A DNA stretch of 64,000 nucleotides from Malaya genurostris (taxonomy: Eukaryota; Arthropoda; Insecta; Diptera; Culicidae). Positions 1 to 11,091 of this stretch are shown one piece after another. Made by a program: the position numbers and the translations under genes. The stretch is taken from assembly GCF_030247185.1 (NCBI RefSeq), contig NC_080571.1, positions 33,840,753 through 33,904,752 of the forward strand, given 5' to 3'. Each line of letters opens with the position of its first letter. Position 1 is the stretch's first letter. The notes below the pieces were generated by a model that was given only the letters and a program-made list of their open reading frames with translations, did not search any database and was not told where the DNA came from.

Positions 1-1584
1 GATCGTGCCTCTTCCTTTACGAAAACCACATATTTCATCTGGAAATAGTCTATTACTTTCTATATGCCATTCTATTCTCTCTTTTATCATGTTTTCATAG
101 CTTTTGCGAAAGCATGAAGCTAGCGCAATAGGACGAAAGGAATTAGCATCGGTAGGCGGCTTGCCTGGCTTTAGAATAGGGACAATGCTGAATGATTTCC
201 ATACATCAGGAATTTCTCCCGTTTCGAAAATATGGTTATATATTTGAAGAAGCTGGTATTTTGCAACAAACGGGAGATTACGCATAACTGAGTAGCATAT
301 GTCGTCACCTCCAGGCGCTGTGTCTTTACCCGGTTTTATTGCACAATCGAGGTCATCTATGGAGAAAATTCTATTGTCGTAGCAGCCACAGGTACATTGC
401 TCGAAAAGCAGCGGTTTGTTGCATGCAGATGGAGGTGCCAGTTTATCGAGTAGATCGTTCAGTAGATTCTCATCGCGTAGTCGTTTATTTGATGCTGTGT
501 AATTATTTTTGAACTTTCGCCCAAGTTTCCATAGTGACTGCACTGAGGTTTGCGAGTCGAAGCTGTTACAGAGTGCTTGCCATGACAACTTTTTTTTCTT
601 TTTTACTAATGATTTAAAGTTCTGTTCTGCGGCTATGTACTCAAGATACTTCTCGTACTCCAGCTGCCGACGCCATGATTTAAATTTAGTACGTCTATCA
701 TCGAGTGCTTGTTGTAGCTCATAATCCCAGTATGGTTGGGGGATTTTCCTAAATCTGTTGGAAGACGAAGTTGGTGTTGCATTTTGCAAGCTCCACCAGA
801 CTATTTCAAAAAACCTCTCATATGAAATGTCCCTACTTTCTGGGTCCATTTTTCCTTCCAGTAGAGTGGAGAATTTATTCCAGTCAGTTTTATTGTAGTT
901 GATCTTCGTAGTGGTTTTCATCACAACATTTGATGTCGTACCAAAAATGATTGGGAGATGATCACTTCCGTATGGGAATTCCATAACTTTCCAATCAAAC
1001 AATAGACTGATATCTGCCGATGCGACAGTAAGATCTATTGCACTAGGGGCTCGATGTCCATCGATTCTGGTGAAACTTCCATCATTCAGCACGACTAGCT
1101 GTGAAATCTCGAGCGCTGCTAAAAGATTATCCCCACGTTGGTTGTTGCGATCACCACCCCACAGAGGGCTCTTCGCATTCCAGTCACCAGCTAGAATACA
1201 CGGCTGCGGAATGCTGTTGATAAAATTCTCGAAAATGTCCTGCGTTATTGTAGTGTTAGGGTGGATATATACGGACACTATAGCAAGGGATCCTAAATTG
1301 CATCGTATTGAACAGGCGACGGATTCTATTTGTGTTGGTGAAGTGAGAACCAAAGTAGTTGGTTGAAATTCAGCTCTTGCAGCGACTAGCACTCCCATTG
1401 AATTTCGTTGATGATCCTTTCGGAATATATGGAACCCTGGGATCTCGAAAACTAATGAGGTATCCAGATGGGTCTCCGAGAGACATACTATGGACGACAT
1501 GGTGGAGTTAATCAAGTTTATTATACTTGCTTTTTTATTCAACGCTCCTCTACAATTCCACTGAAGAAATTGTAGGGGAATCAT
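1..1584 (-). CDS. ORF2 of non-LTR retrotransposon: AP endonuclease and reverse transcriptase (partial)
   Basis: An open frame of 528 codons from the ATG at 1584 runs off the window edge without a stop; I checked every codon. The N-terminus reads MIPLQFLQWNCRG, the start of an apurinic-endonuclease-like domain that nicks target DNA. Further EN motifs are CLSETHLD, AGDWNAKSPLWGG and GSDHLPI. The reverse transcriptase begins near codon 430, with motifs ILKPGKPP, SFRPIALASC and CGFRKGRGT at the very edge. This enzyme copies the element RNA into the nicked chromosome by target-primed reverse transcription. The catalytic FADD/YADD motif lies outside the window. Clade assignment (I versus Jockey) is uncertain because the C-terminus is missing. 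Confidence 0.93.
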   Translation of the reverse strand, partial: MIPLQFLQWNCRGALNKKASIINLINSTMSSIVCLSETHLDTSLVFEIPGFHIFRKDHQRNSMGVLVAARAEFQPTTLVLTSPTQIESVACSIRCNLGSLAIVSVYIHPNTTITQDIFENFINSIPQPCILAGDWNAKSPLWGGDRNNQRGDNLLAALEISQLVVLNDGSFTRIDGHRAPSAIDLTVASADISLLFDWKVMEFPYGSDHLPIIFGTTSNVVMKTTTKINYNKTDWNKFSTLLEGKMDPESRDISYERFFEIVWWSLQNATPTSSSNRFRKIPQPYWDYELQQALDDRRTKFKSWRRQLEYEKYLEYIAAEQNFKSLVKKKKKLSWQALCNSFDSQTSVQSLWKLGRKFKNNYTASNKRLRDENLLNDLLDKLAPPSACNKPLLFEQCTCGCYDNRIFSIDDLDCAIKPGKDTAPGGDDICYSVMRNLPFVAKYQLLQIYNHIFETGEIPDVWKSFSIVPILKPGKPPTDANSFRPIALASCFRKSYENMIKERIEWHIESNRLFPDEICGFRKGRGTI

Positions 1585-1611
1585 GTCAGTTGGTGTGCCA
1601 TTGGTGTATTA

Positions 1612-2769
1612 TTATAATCGGAGTGACCCCATATAGGCATCAGTCCCACTTGTGACAATCTCGAATATTTTGGAAAGTAGTACTTCCTCCCGATCTTCCC
1701 GAACAGGTGTATTGAATGCATCATTAATTGCCTGGAAGGTAGCCTCTGAGCTTAAAGCATTATGTATGGCCTCTCGGACACCACTCTCAATGTGCAGTTC
1801 CAATTGCGGTATGTCCTCATCAGTCGCGATGCATCTGCGTTTAGCATTTGAGTTATTCAATCCCGATGTTACAGGAGTAGGTAATTGGGTTTGGTTAGCT
1901 TTTGTGTCATTCTGCGATGTTGGTTCGATATGTTCGATTGATTGGCTATTAGTAATAGTATTTGGTACTCCGATATTGGTGAACCAATCTTTCTTGCCTT
2001 GAGAGTAGCTTTCTTTCCTTTTGCGATCCATCTCCTTCCGTTGGATGATTTTCGGGCATAATTTCATATTATCAGCTTGGTGTGCACCTTTGCAATTAAT
2101 ACAAATGGGATTGTTGGTATAACAAATATGGTCAGCGGTGGTGGTCGTGATTTCTTCCGCACAGCGTTTGCATTGTGCTTTGCCTCTGCAGTTTTTTTCC
2201 GCGTGGCCCAGGCGCCAGCATTTGCGACATTGACGTAGAGGGTATATGTATTCATTCACTGGGTAAAGTACCTTTTCAATATTAATATGTGTTGGTAATT
2301 GCTGTCCTGCAAAAGTAACAATCACAGTAGTTAACGGTTGTTCAATACCTTCCACATGCTTGATCACCCGTCTGATTTCAACTATTTCTGGATTATTGAT
2401 TTGCACGAATTTTCCTTTGTCGAATGCGGTGGCTGTATCTAATCCTTCCTTGTCGACTTCCAGTTCAACGCGTACGACACCTAGCACTTCGACTAACCGT
2501 TGTGGTATGGAAAAATGGACGTTTTCCATTTCGCACTGAGCAAGCTCGTTGGCTGCCTCCGCAGAGCTCATCAGAATTTTCATACGGCGTTTACCAAGCG
2601 GCGTAGCTCTTATATATTTCTCACCAAATGAAGTGATAATTCTTCTCGCGATTGTAGTAGGTGAAAGATTGGCTTCTCCACTGCCCTCTCCTATAACTAC
2701 GAAAGGTCCCTTTGAGTTAACTGGGTATAGCCTCAAACGGCGGGAGACTGTATCAGCTTTGTCTATCAT
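1612..2769 (-). CDS. ORF1 (gag-like nucleic-acid-binding protein) of non-LTR retrotransposon
   Basis: A 385-aa ORF1 protein expected to bind element RNA and form the ribonucleoprotein. Around residues 178-235 there are three cysteine/histidine clusters: a canonical zinc knuckle CRKCWRLGHAEKNC (CX2CX4HX4C), then CKRC..HIC and CINC..H..C variants. The N-terminal half has the RRM-like/PRE_C2HC-type region common to ORF1 of insect I and Jockey elements (family knowledge; not aligned here). The start ATG at 2769 is the first in frame with the conserved part. ORF2 starts 27 bases after the stop. No disabling lesion is visible. Confidence 0.9.
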   Translation of the reverse strand: MIDKADTVSRRLRLYPVNSKGPFVVIGEGSGEANLSPTTIARRIITSFGEKYIRATPLGKRRMKILMSSAEAANELAQCEMENVHFSIPQRLVEVLGVVRVELEVDKEGLDTATAFDKGKFVQINNPEIVEIRRVIKHVEGIEQPLTTVIVTFAGQQLPTHINIEKVLYPVNEYIYPLRQCRKCWRLGHAEKNCRGKAQCKRCAEEITTTTADHICYTNNPICINCKGAHQADNMKLCPKIIQRKEMDRKRKESYSQGKKDWFTNIGVPNTITNSQSIEHIEPTSQNDTKANQTQLPTPVTSGLNNSNAKRRCIATDEDIPQLELHIESGVREAIHNALSSEATFQAINDAFNTPVREDREEVLLSKIFEIVTSGTDAYMGSLRL

Positions 2770-3160
2770 TTTATTCCAAAGAATCGAATAAGCCGAACAA
2801 TAGAATCAAAGGTGCTATTGTTTAAATAGAAATTTCTGTAGCTGAGTGTAAAACGACTGTTCTTCACCGAGGCTAGAAACAAACTGTGCATACAAGTTTC
2901 TGGGTGTACATGGGAATTCATGGCATCGCCATTTTCTTTCCAGCGGGTTGCACGATTCACGCATGATGCAGTGTCATCGCCGTTTCTATTTACACCGGTA
3001 GATTCGTAAATAAAGAAAATAAATCCCTCAAAGCATTTGCATTACACATTGAGTTTTGCTTGTTTTTCGATTTTAACGAGTAGTTCTCTCGTTTAGTTCT
3101 CTAAAAGCAGTTGTTATTTTAGGAAGTAGTTTTTTTTCAACAGAAATTGAAGTTTAAATA
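2770..3160. other. Spacer between the LINE and the LYPLAL1-like gene
   Basis: This stretch holds the unseen 5' end of the minus-strand LINE and the 5' flank of the gene starting at 3161. I see no TATA box, no clear LINE 5' boundary and no coding exon. A short minus-strand open frame (2766-2960) reads into the LINE 5' UTR and has no recognisable content. Confidence 0.4.
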
Positions 3161-4248
3161 ATGAGGCTTATCGAAAAGGTGTTCAATCCGACTGGCAAAG
3201 TTCATTTGGGCACGTTAATTTTCTTCCACGGATCAGGTTTGCTGCAATAGATTCAAAACTAGTCACTTCAGCAATGAAGTCGATTATGTAAATTGAAAAG
3301 AGGTCAAGTGTTAATCGCGCAACTATCGGTTTGACCCCTCTGATAGGTGACACCGGGAATGGCTTGACGGAATGGATTCGATTTTTGCTTGGCCGTGACA
3401 TGGAATTCCCGCACGTTAAGGTGATAATTCCGACTGCTCCGGTACAACCGTACACCCCGATGGGTGGAGAAAACTCGAACGTTTGGTTCAACCGGAAGCG
3501 GATAGAAATGGACTGTCCGGAGATCCGGACTTCACTGGCCTCAATCTACGACACCGTGAACGAAATTCTGAAGCGAGAGATAGCACTGGGTGTGCCCGTC
3601 AATCGGATTATTGTCGGTATGGTCGGCCTTTGAATGGGATTTCTGTGTGTGAAAAATATGCTAATTTATTTTGCTTCTAATTTTAGGCGGATTCTCAATG
3701 GGAGGAGCACTGTCGTTGCATACGGCGTACCATCTGAATCGGGACTTGTTGGGAGTTTTTGCGATTTCTTGCTTCTTGAACACTGGTTCCATCGTGTACG
3801 ATTCTTTGGACTGTGTTAGCTCGGATGAACCCCTGCCGGAGTTGTTGATGTTTCACGGGGAGAAGTGAGTTTTTCTATACTTTAGACTACTTTTGAAGCA
3901 ATGATCTTGATCAAAATCAAATATCATGATGTTGATTTGACAGAAGCTGTTTACTGGAGTTTTTTGAATGGTTGTCTGTTCCCACTATTATTTTAATTAT
4001 TATTGATAAAATTTTCCAGAGATACGCTAGTGCCGATCGAGTGGGGCAGAACGACGTTCGATGAGTTGGCCAAGCTGGGTGTCCGGGGTCAGTTTGTGCC
4101 GCATCGCAATGCGCTGCACGAGATTAAAAAAGATCAATTGATCCAGATCATCGAATGGGTGAACCGACTGATTCCCGAACCACGCGAGGTCACACCGGAG
4201 GAACCTGTTCACAAAGTGACTGCTACCAAGAAAAAAGGAAAGCTGTAG
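3161..4248 (+). CDS. LYPLAL1: Lysophospholipase-like protein 1 / acyl-protein thioesterase family serine hydrolase
   Basis: Four exons join in phase: 3161-3236, 3347-3616, 3687-3864 and 4020-4248. The introns are 110, 70 and 155 bp, all GT-AG. The product is 250 aa, close to vertebrate LYPLAL1 (about 237 aa). The alpha/beta-hydrolase features are a strand ending in FFHGSGDTG (oxyanion-hole region), the nucleophile elbow GGFSMGGALS (Ser119), the acid in FHGEKDTLVP (Asp176), and His208 in NALHEI. Family members hydrolyse thioester-linked acyl groups or short-chain esters in the cytosol; LYPLAL1 prefers short acyl chains. No signal peptide is present. The C-terminus has a lysine-rich tail (TKKKGKL). 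The start ATG at 3161 gives the conserved first beta strand. An APT1/2 assignment is possible but the tail and the gap pattern fit LYPLAL1 better. The gene appears intact and lies between a LINE and unassigned sequence. Confidence 0.9.
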
Positions 4249-4392
4249 CGAACACGTTCGTTCCCGGAGCGACATCAGCAGGGAGACAAAGAAAAAAGTA
4301 CCTAAACAGATTCTTTACTAAAAATGGGTTTTCACTCTCATACAGTTTTGTTACGTTATCAGTTCCTTATGTTTGCACTACCGTCTGGCGGC

Positions 4393-4398
4393 AATAAA
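4393..4398 (+). promoter_or_regulatory. Poly(A) signal AATAAA of the LYPLAL1-like gene
   Basis: AATAAA lies 145 bases after the stop codon at 4248, giving a 3' UTR of roughly 165 bases. It is the first canonical signal after the stop. Confidence 0.7.
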
Positions 4399-4429
4399 TC
4401 TTATTCCAGGCTATGTAAATCAAGCGTTT

Positions 4430-6230
4430 TATTTTCTTTGAATGACTTGGCTTTTTACTAGCACGTGTGTTATTTAAGCTCACTAACATTATTATCAAAC
4501 CAGCTCTTAAATGATAGGTTGAGAAAGAAGAAAGAATTTGCTTCATATAGTAGTTCTAACAATTTTATTCATGCGAGTGATATTACCAAAATTTATCAAT
4601 TCATTTTCATCAGATAGAAAAAAAACATCATCATTGAAACTATCTCGATTAGTTACTGATCACTGGCCGCTGGCGAGTAACGTCTTGAACGCGCTAGCAC
4701 TTTCGATTTTCATTCACGGCTTTTCTGTGAATCGAGACGCATTGCTTGTTGGTGTGAATATAATATATTTTGTATGTACATCTTGGCATAGACAATTGGA
4801 CCTGGTAGACAGAAGCAATTGTCATATCTTTTTACTATTTAACGCAACCTTGCTATTATTTTTTTATTTCACAATATTCAATAAAATCAAATAGTTACAA
4901 TCAATATTTTGGAGAAAAAAAACCAGGCATCGACGTACGGGTTTTCCAATTTTTTGGAATAAACCTAAAAGCCGTTCTAAGCACCACACTATACCGAAAC
5001 TCTCGTCAAAACTTGCAAAACTAGAGTGCTAGGTCCGTTTTTCATTGCTCAGGCTTCGTTTACTATCAGTTATAGGTGGTAGGCGGGGTAGTATTGCGAT
5101 TGTGACATCATCGCTGACATGACGCTGCAAGCTTACAAACGGCAAGGATTCTGCGCACTGTTCTTCGATCAGCTGTCACTAGCGGTCAGGTCAGGGAAGC
5201 GTGTTTGGTTGTTTTTGTGTATAGAATCATAGCATTGAAAAATTAATTGGTTTCAAGTTTGCAAATTGCTTTGAGTTATCGTTAAAAGATTCTTAAATTG
5301 GTTAATTTTGTTTGTGCAAACCATGTACTGGTAGAATTTTATCTCATTCCGACACACGCATTCGGTAAGTTCAGTGTTTGTAGCTATTTCTTCACTTTCC
5401 AAGTTCTGCATGTCCGTGTCTAGGTCAGTGGTGTTTTTGTGAGTTCAATGGCATAGTTTTACTGTATCTACATGGACTGAGCAGAAAAAAATGAAATTTG
5501 AGTAAATTCAAATATGCGGGTATGATCCGAGTGTGCCGCGAAATGTGTTACTGAGTGTTCAATCTTCTTTCGAAGACGGATTGTCATACAGAAGAAGATT
5601 TTGAACCAAAATAATATAAAAAGCTTTTTTTATTTCACTAATATTTATATTAGTATGATAAAGATCATTCACTCAAAGATCTAATCCAAGTGTGAATTTG
5701 TGGGAGTAGTTTCGGAGCATCAGCTGATGTGAAGTTTTTGAGCGGGAAAATGGCGAAAATAAGAAACACATTAAATCATGAAATATCAACTAAAGAACTG
5801 TTTTGCTGTTTGTCTTGTAGCTTTTTCCGGATGTTTCGTGATTCTTTATATCGTGGGGTGACACTCTGCACAGTTAGAGCCTAATTTTTTTAATCGGCGA
5901 AAAAAGATACCGACAAAAATTTTTACTGAATTCTCGGCAATTCAAAATCTTATACCGAAAAACGGTTTTGTAAATTACCTGGGTCACTGCTACAGATCAT
6001 TTTACCGAAATGAGTAAATTGGAGCTCTCAATTTACCGCAGGTTTTAGACAACTGAAGTTCGGTAAATCATTAGGGCAATTCCAGAAATGCTTAGCAGAT
6101 CATCAGACTCGACCTTCTCCGATTTGGATAAAACTTTGCACATGGCTTCAGTATGGCAAAGTTTTGAACCGATGGAGAGGACAATCCGACTCACGACTGA
6201 TTTTTAAAAAGGGTGTATGTATTTTTGCAT
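4430..6230. other. Intergenic stretch with no recognised gene
   Basis: No conserved coding motif was found on either strand. An open frame at 4538-4894 (+) encodes a hydrophobic, low-complexity peptide without family features. At 5340-5366 a GTAAGT-type donor follows a non-coding stretch, so a 5' untranslated exon of an unseen gene is possible but unsupported. The remainder is AT-rich. Confidence 0.4.
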
Positions 6231-6234
6231 TTCA

Positions 6235-6650
6235 CAAAAATTGCCTTTTTCAAATCGTTGTAACTCAGAAACCGTTAATTGTACAAAAATGACGTTCAAG
6301 AAGAAGTTATAAGGAATCGATTGGGCACTCTAAAAAAATATACACTGAAATTTTTTTTTGATTTTTTTCGCAATAATTACAAAATAATCCGAAAAAGTTA
6401 AATAAAAAAATCAGGGTTTTAATTTTGTTTATGATTTTTATTTTAAAGCTGTTATTAAAACCTACAGATTGATGGCTATCAAATCCGTGCCTTTTGAAAA
6501 ATGAAGAAGTTACAGCTAAAACAGTTTACGGGTGCATGCAAATGATCAAGTTCTTCTCGTTGTAATTCGGAAACTGTTCATCGTACAAAAATGGCGTCCA
6601 GGAATAAGTTGTAGGGAATTAATAAGGGCACTCTAAAAAAATATATACAC
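6235..6650. repeat. Two diverged direct copies of a roughly 110-bp block
   Basis: The block with GTACAAAAATG and then GGGCACTCTAAAAAAATATA occurs at about 6235-6345 and again at about 6530-6650. The second copy ends at the truncated C-terminus of the mariner transposase, so this repeat may be a later insertion that removed the left end of the mariner. Confidence 0.55.
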
Positions 6651-6663
6651 TGAGAAAAATAAA

Positions 6664-7029
6664 TGAAGCAATCCATTTTTCCAACTCTTCGAAGGATTGA
6701 AAATGTTGATCTGCCAGGCCGTGTGCCATCGAACGGAATAGGTGGAAGTCAGAAGGGGCGACATCTGGGGAACACGGCAACACTTCCCATTTCAGCATTT
6801 CCAGGTACTTTTTGACCACTTTTGCGACGTGAGGCCGAGCATTGTCGTGTTGGAGGATGACTTTGTCATGTCGCTCTTGATATTGTGGCCGCTTTTCCTT
6901 TAGCGCGCGATTGAGGCGCATCAGTTGCATTCGGTAGCGATCTCCTGTGATGGTTTCACACGGTTTTAAGAGCTCGTAGTATTTTCTGCGTTTAGTATTA
7001 TCGTATCGAACTTACTTTTCATCACATCG
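6664..7029 (-). pseudogene. Mariner transposase, C-terminal catalytic fragment
   Basis: Minus-strand reading gives YELLKPCETITGDRYRMQLM, then VILQHDNARPHV (second catalytic Asp), then SPDVAPSDFHLFRSM (third catalytic Asp) and FEELEKWIAS. The spacing from second to third Asp is 31 residues instead of 34, because three residues of the usual PHPPYSPD segment are missing. The expected GDEKW reads CDEK followed by a stop, and sequence between the DNTKRRK and YYELLKP regions is deleted. The frame ends in foreign sequence near 6664. It cannot encode an active enzyme. Confidence 0.85.
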
Positions 7030-7620
7030 CACAGTGGTCCAAAACGGCAATTTCATGCCTTTAATTATTTTTCAGCAAAACCGTAGACTTTTCATCACTG
7101 GTGTCTTATGAAAAGTTGCACGGGTTGTTACTGCGGTTTTATGTACATGGACGGCCATGTTCCAGTACACGTGTAAAGACAGATAAAAAAATTAACTTTT
7201 TACTGGAAGCAGCTAGAGAATTTTCGTCTTCGACAATATTGTAGAAAATTAAATTTCGAGTAACTTTACTTAAGAAATTTTTTTTCTAACTCTAGCCGTT
7301 AATTTATTTTAGGTGGTTTAAAAAATAAAGTTTTAGAAATCAGTTTTTTTGTTCTAACAAGTTTTATATTCTTCTGAGAGTAATGAATTTTTCTACAAAA
7401 CTAGATTTTGTGCGAATACTTAACAGTCTATGACATTTCAAAGTGGTATGATAAATTTCAAAACAGTTATGAATATTTTTATGTAAAATACAGTCGAAAT
7501 TCAAACTTATATATCGCAGAAGAGTGCAAAAAGTAGCAGATCAAACAGTTTAGGTTGGATAATAATTTCGATTAAGAACAAAACCTCGAAGGAATGGTTT
7601 GTATCCGATTGTATCCAAGG
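7030..7620 (+). repeat. Left terminal inverted repeat of Transib
   Basis: 591 bp beginning CACAGTGGTCC and ending TATCCAAGG. It is the reverse complement of the right arm with scattered substitutions, and it holds the uninterrupted version (CTGCGATATATAAG in complement) of the site where the right arm received another transposon. Confidence 0.9.
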
Positions 7621-7652
7621 ATTTCATCAATAAATATAACTAGAAATAATAA

Positions 7653-7880
<228 letters not shown>

Positions 7881-8338
7881 GTAACTGTGAATATCTTCAA
7901 TATATTTTAGAAATATTTTGTTTTTTATTATAATCAAATAAATTTTTCTTAGCTAACACTTTGTTGTAAATGTAATCCAATTTGATAATAACACAACATC
8001 AAAGCAACCGGCGATTCTCGAGCTCCAACCTGTGAACATTGGTGGATGTGCTGTATAACAAAGACAAATGTGATGTTTACACTATTGCTGGTAGCCAGCA
8101 TGCTGGTGCCAGTATACTGACACGCCAGCAGCTGGCAACGTTTACACTATTGCTGGAAATTTCTTGCTGGCAAAATTTGTAAAAACTATAAAAAACAATA
8201 AAAAACATCTTTAAAATACTTAAATCATCATGCTCATTAATGATATTGATCCACTTTGCGCGAACAAATGCTTTTAACTAAGAAAAACATGAAATACGTG
8301 CGAGATATACATCAATTTCATTCCGTCGCCATCTTGAA

Positions 8339-9501
8339 TTTCTCCGCCAGCATCGCTTGCTTCTGAAGGATGATGGCTCAAAAAATGATGGAAATATATT
8401 TTTGACCTCTATTGTTCCAATAGTACCGCGAGTAATGAAAAAAATCTATTTCAAAACCCCCGGCCTTCTTCAACCCGTTACTGTAGACCGCTTCGTTAAG
8501 GAAACCACAGAAATTTCAATGCGTGAGAGAAATTATTTTAATCAACAGACAGAAAATTTGAAACCAACGATTATATTAAATGAGACTAGAAGAATCAAAA
8601 TTGATTATAAAATGGTGCTAACAATGGTTGACGGTAAAATTTGTAACGCATTAACGGCCACTAAGTCATCTAAAAAATGTTACATATGTCAAGCTACTCC
8701 AAAAATGATGAACAATATTGTGGAAATCAAAACACGCACGATTAATACGGATACATTTCAGTTTGGTTTGTCAACATTACATGCATGGATAAGGTTCATG
8801 GAGTATTTTCTTCACATTTCATATCGATTAGAAATCAAACCATGGCAAGCACGTGGAACTGATCGCGAAAAGTTTGTCAAACGAAAAATTCAAATTCAAC
8901 TTCTATTCAAAACTGAGATTTGGTTGATAATCGACAAACCATGCGCGGGAGGTGCGGGTACATCTAACGATGGAAACTCGGCGCGAATTTTTTTCTCCTT
9001 TGCTGAACAAACAGCTAAGATAACGGTATTGAAGTTAATGTACTCAAACGATGCGGCAGCATTCTTCAAACAATTGCATCTGGCCATAAAATAAACTGTC
9101 AGAAGTTCGATAATTATGCATTGGAAACTGCACAACAACTTGTGGACTTGTACCCGTAGTATTACATGCCGGCTAGTGTTCATAAAATTTTGATTCATAG
9201 ATCGCAAGTAATCAACTCATTCCTGGTACCAATCGGCCAACTTTCTGAAGAAGCACAAGAATCCCGTAATAAGGATCTTAGGCGTTATTGTAGAGATCAT
9301 AACAGAAAATCATCGAGAGTGTTAACCAACAAATTCATGCGGCTTCTTTTATCTTCTGATCCCGTAGTAACAAGTCTACGGAAATTACCTCAAAAATCCA
9401 TGAAATCTCTTTCATCAGATGCGAGAAGCTTGTTGAATTTTAACGAAGAGGATGAGCAATCAGCATACACCTCTAGTGACAATTCAGAAGATGAAATGTA
9501 A
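8339..9501 (+). pseudogene. Transib transposase (RAG1 core relative), truncated and frameshifted
   Basis: The first open part (to 9094) reads FLRQHRLLLKDDGS, IFLTSIVPIVP, then VLTMVDGKICNALTATKSSK with KCYICQATPKMMN, and later IDKPCAGGAGTSNDGNSARI. These motifs are typical of Transib, and the Asp in MVDGK corresponds to the second catalytic Asp. Near 9055-9062 the frame shifts: the next frame reads SGHKINCQKFDNYALETA, LVDLYP-stop-YYMPASVHKILIH, LVPIGQLSEEAQESRNKD and LLSSDPVVTSLRKL to the stop at 9501. The catalytic Glu lies in the SEEAQE segment. The stop replaces the usual Trp (TGG to TAG). Roughly the N-terminal 250-300 residues, with the first catalytic Asp, are missing, so this copy is dead. 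Confidence 0.92.
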
Positions 9502-9719
9502 TATACAGAACTATTTCATTATGTTGATTTTGTTTTTATTATTCTTGAGCATAAAAGTATATAAAATATATAAAAACCTCACCCCAGACATATATTCGCC
9601 CATATAATCCTTGGATACAATCGGATACAAACCATTCCTTCGAGGTTTTGTTCTAAATCGAAATTATTATCCAACCTAAACTGTTTGATCTGCTACTTTT
9701 TGCACTCTTCTGCGATATA

Positions 9720-10609
9720 CAGGGTGATTTTTTAAGAGCTTGGGAACTTTTTTAAACAATAAAACGCATAAAATTTGCAAAATCTCATCGGTTCTTTATT
9801 TTAAACGTTAGATTGGTACATGACATTTACTTTTTGAAGATAATTTCATTTAAATGTTGACCGCGGCTGCGTCTTAGGTGGTCCATTCGGAAAATCCGCT
9901 TTTTTATCGACAAATTTTGTTCAGCGATGAGGCTCATTTCTGGTTGAATGGCTACGTAAATAAGCAAAATTGCCGCATTTGGAGTGAAGAGCAACCAGAA
10001 GCCGTTCAAGAACTGCCCATGCATCCCGAAAAATGCACTGTTTGGTGTGGTTTGTACGCTGGTGGAATCATTGGACCGTATTTTTTCAAAGATGCTGTTG
10101 GACGCAACGTTACAGTGAATGGCGATCGCTATCGTTCGATGCTAACAAACTTTTTGTTGCCAAAAATGGAAGAACTGAACTTGGTTGACATGTGGTTTCA
10201 ACAAGATGGCGCTACATGCCACACAGCTCGCGATTCTATGGCCATTTTGAGGGAAAACTTCGGAGAACAATTCATCTCAAGATTTGACGCCTTTAGACTA
10301 TTTTTTGTGGGGCTACGTCAAGTCTAAAGTCTACAGAAATAAGCCAGTAACTATTCCAGCTTTGGAAGACAACATTTCCGAAGAAATTCGGGCTATTCCG
10401 GCCGAAATGCTCGAAAAAGTTGCCCAAAATTGGACTTTCCGAATGGACCACCTAAGACGCAGCCGCGGTCAACATTTAAATGAAATTATCTTCAAAAAGT
10501 AAATGTCATGTACCAATCTAACGTTTAAAATAAAGAACCGATGAGATTTTGCAAATTTTATGCGTTTTATTGTTTAAAAAAGTTCTCAAGCTCTTAAAAA
10601 ATCACCCTG
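9720..10609 (+). mobile_element. Fold-back IS630/Tc1/mariner-type element (DDxD) inside the Transib arm
   Basis: Ends CAGGGTGATTTTTTAAGAGC, flanked by a TA duplication (9718-9719, 10610-10611). The empty site in the other Transib arm confirms the borders. The terminal inverted repeats are 174 bp (9720-9893 and 10436-10609) and include the last coding part of the transposase. The left arm is therefore an inverted copy of the 3' end, and the real 5' end with the N-terminal coding region is gone. It inserted after Transib, which had inserted into mariner. Confidence 0.92.
9894..10502 (+). pseudogene. IS630/mariner-type transposase, C-terminal half with deletion
   Basis: Reads NPLFYRQILFSDEAHFWLNG (first catalytic Asp), CTVWCGLYAGGIIGPYFF, then MWFQQDGATCHTARDS (second Asp), then FISRFD. 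At about 10285 a small deletion plus frameshift removes the expected NWPPRSCDL segment; the frame resumes TPLDYFLWGYVKSK (third Asp, so DDxD rather than DDE) and ends with MDHLRRSRGQHLNEIIFKK. The lost segment prevents exact counting; adding the usual residues would give about 41 between the last two Asp (inference). The N-terminal helix-turn-helix half is absent. Confidence 0.85.
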
Positions 10610-11091
10610 TATAAGTTTGAATTTCGACTGTATTTTACATAAAAATATTCATAACTCTTTTGAAATTTATCATAGCACTTTGAAATGTCATAGACTGTTA
10701 AGTATTTGCACAAAATCTAGTTTTGTAGAAAAATTTATTACTCTCAGAAGAATACAAAACTTGTTAGAACAAGAAAACTGATTTTTTAAACTTTATTATT
10801 TAAACCACATAAAATTAATTAACGGCTAGAGTTAGAAAAAAAATTTCTTAAGTAAAGTTACTCGAAATTTAATTTTCTACAATATTGTCGAAGACGAAAA
10901 TTCTCTAGCTGCTTCCAGTAAAAAGTTAATTTTTTTATCTGTCTTTACACGTGTACTGGAACATGGCCGTCCATGTACATAAAACCGCAGTAACAACCCG
11001 TGCAACTTTTCACAAGACACCAATGATGAAAAATCTACGGTTTTGCTGAAAAATAATTAAAGGTATGAAATTGCCGTTTTGGACCACTGTG

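Larger units (their letters stand above)
1..2769 (-). mobile_element. Non-LTR retrotransposon (I/Jockey-like group), truncated by the window edge
   Basis: A minus-strand two-ORF LINE. ORF1 (1612-2769) carries zinc knuckles and ORF2 (1-1584) carries an endonuclease followed by the start of reverse transcriptase. They are separated by 27 bases, the usual layout of insect non-LTR elements. The 3' part (remaining RT, any RNase H, 3' UTR) lies outside the window. The 5' end is not defined, because no target-site duplication can be seen without the other end. Both visible ORFs are free of stops and frameshifts, which suggests a fairly recent insertion. It sits about 400 bases upstream of the LYPLAL1-like gene, in opposite orientation. 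Confidence 0.9.
9609..11091 (-). repeat. Right terminal inverted repeat of Transib, interrupted
   Basis: The reverse complement of 7030-7620 in two parts (9609-9719 and 10612-11091, total 591 bp), split by a TA-flanked insertion at 9720-10609. It ends GGACCACTGTG, the mirror of the left end. Confidence 0.92.

Noticed and set aside
4538..4894. 118-aa hydrophobic frame
   Set aside because: No homology pattern, AT-rich, no splice context; treated as chance.
6664..7029. Active mariner transposase
   Set aside because: Stop in GDEKW, missing residues between catalytic Asp residues, truncated C-terminus and an insertion of 4 kb.
7030..7068. A full 12- or 23-RSS with nonamer at the Transib end
   Set aside because: Only the heptamer CACAGTG matches; no ACAAAAACC-like nonamer lies 12 or 23 bases further.
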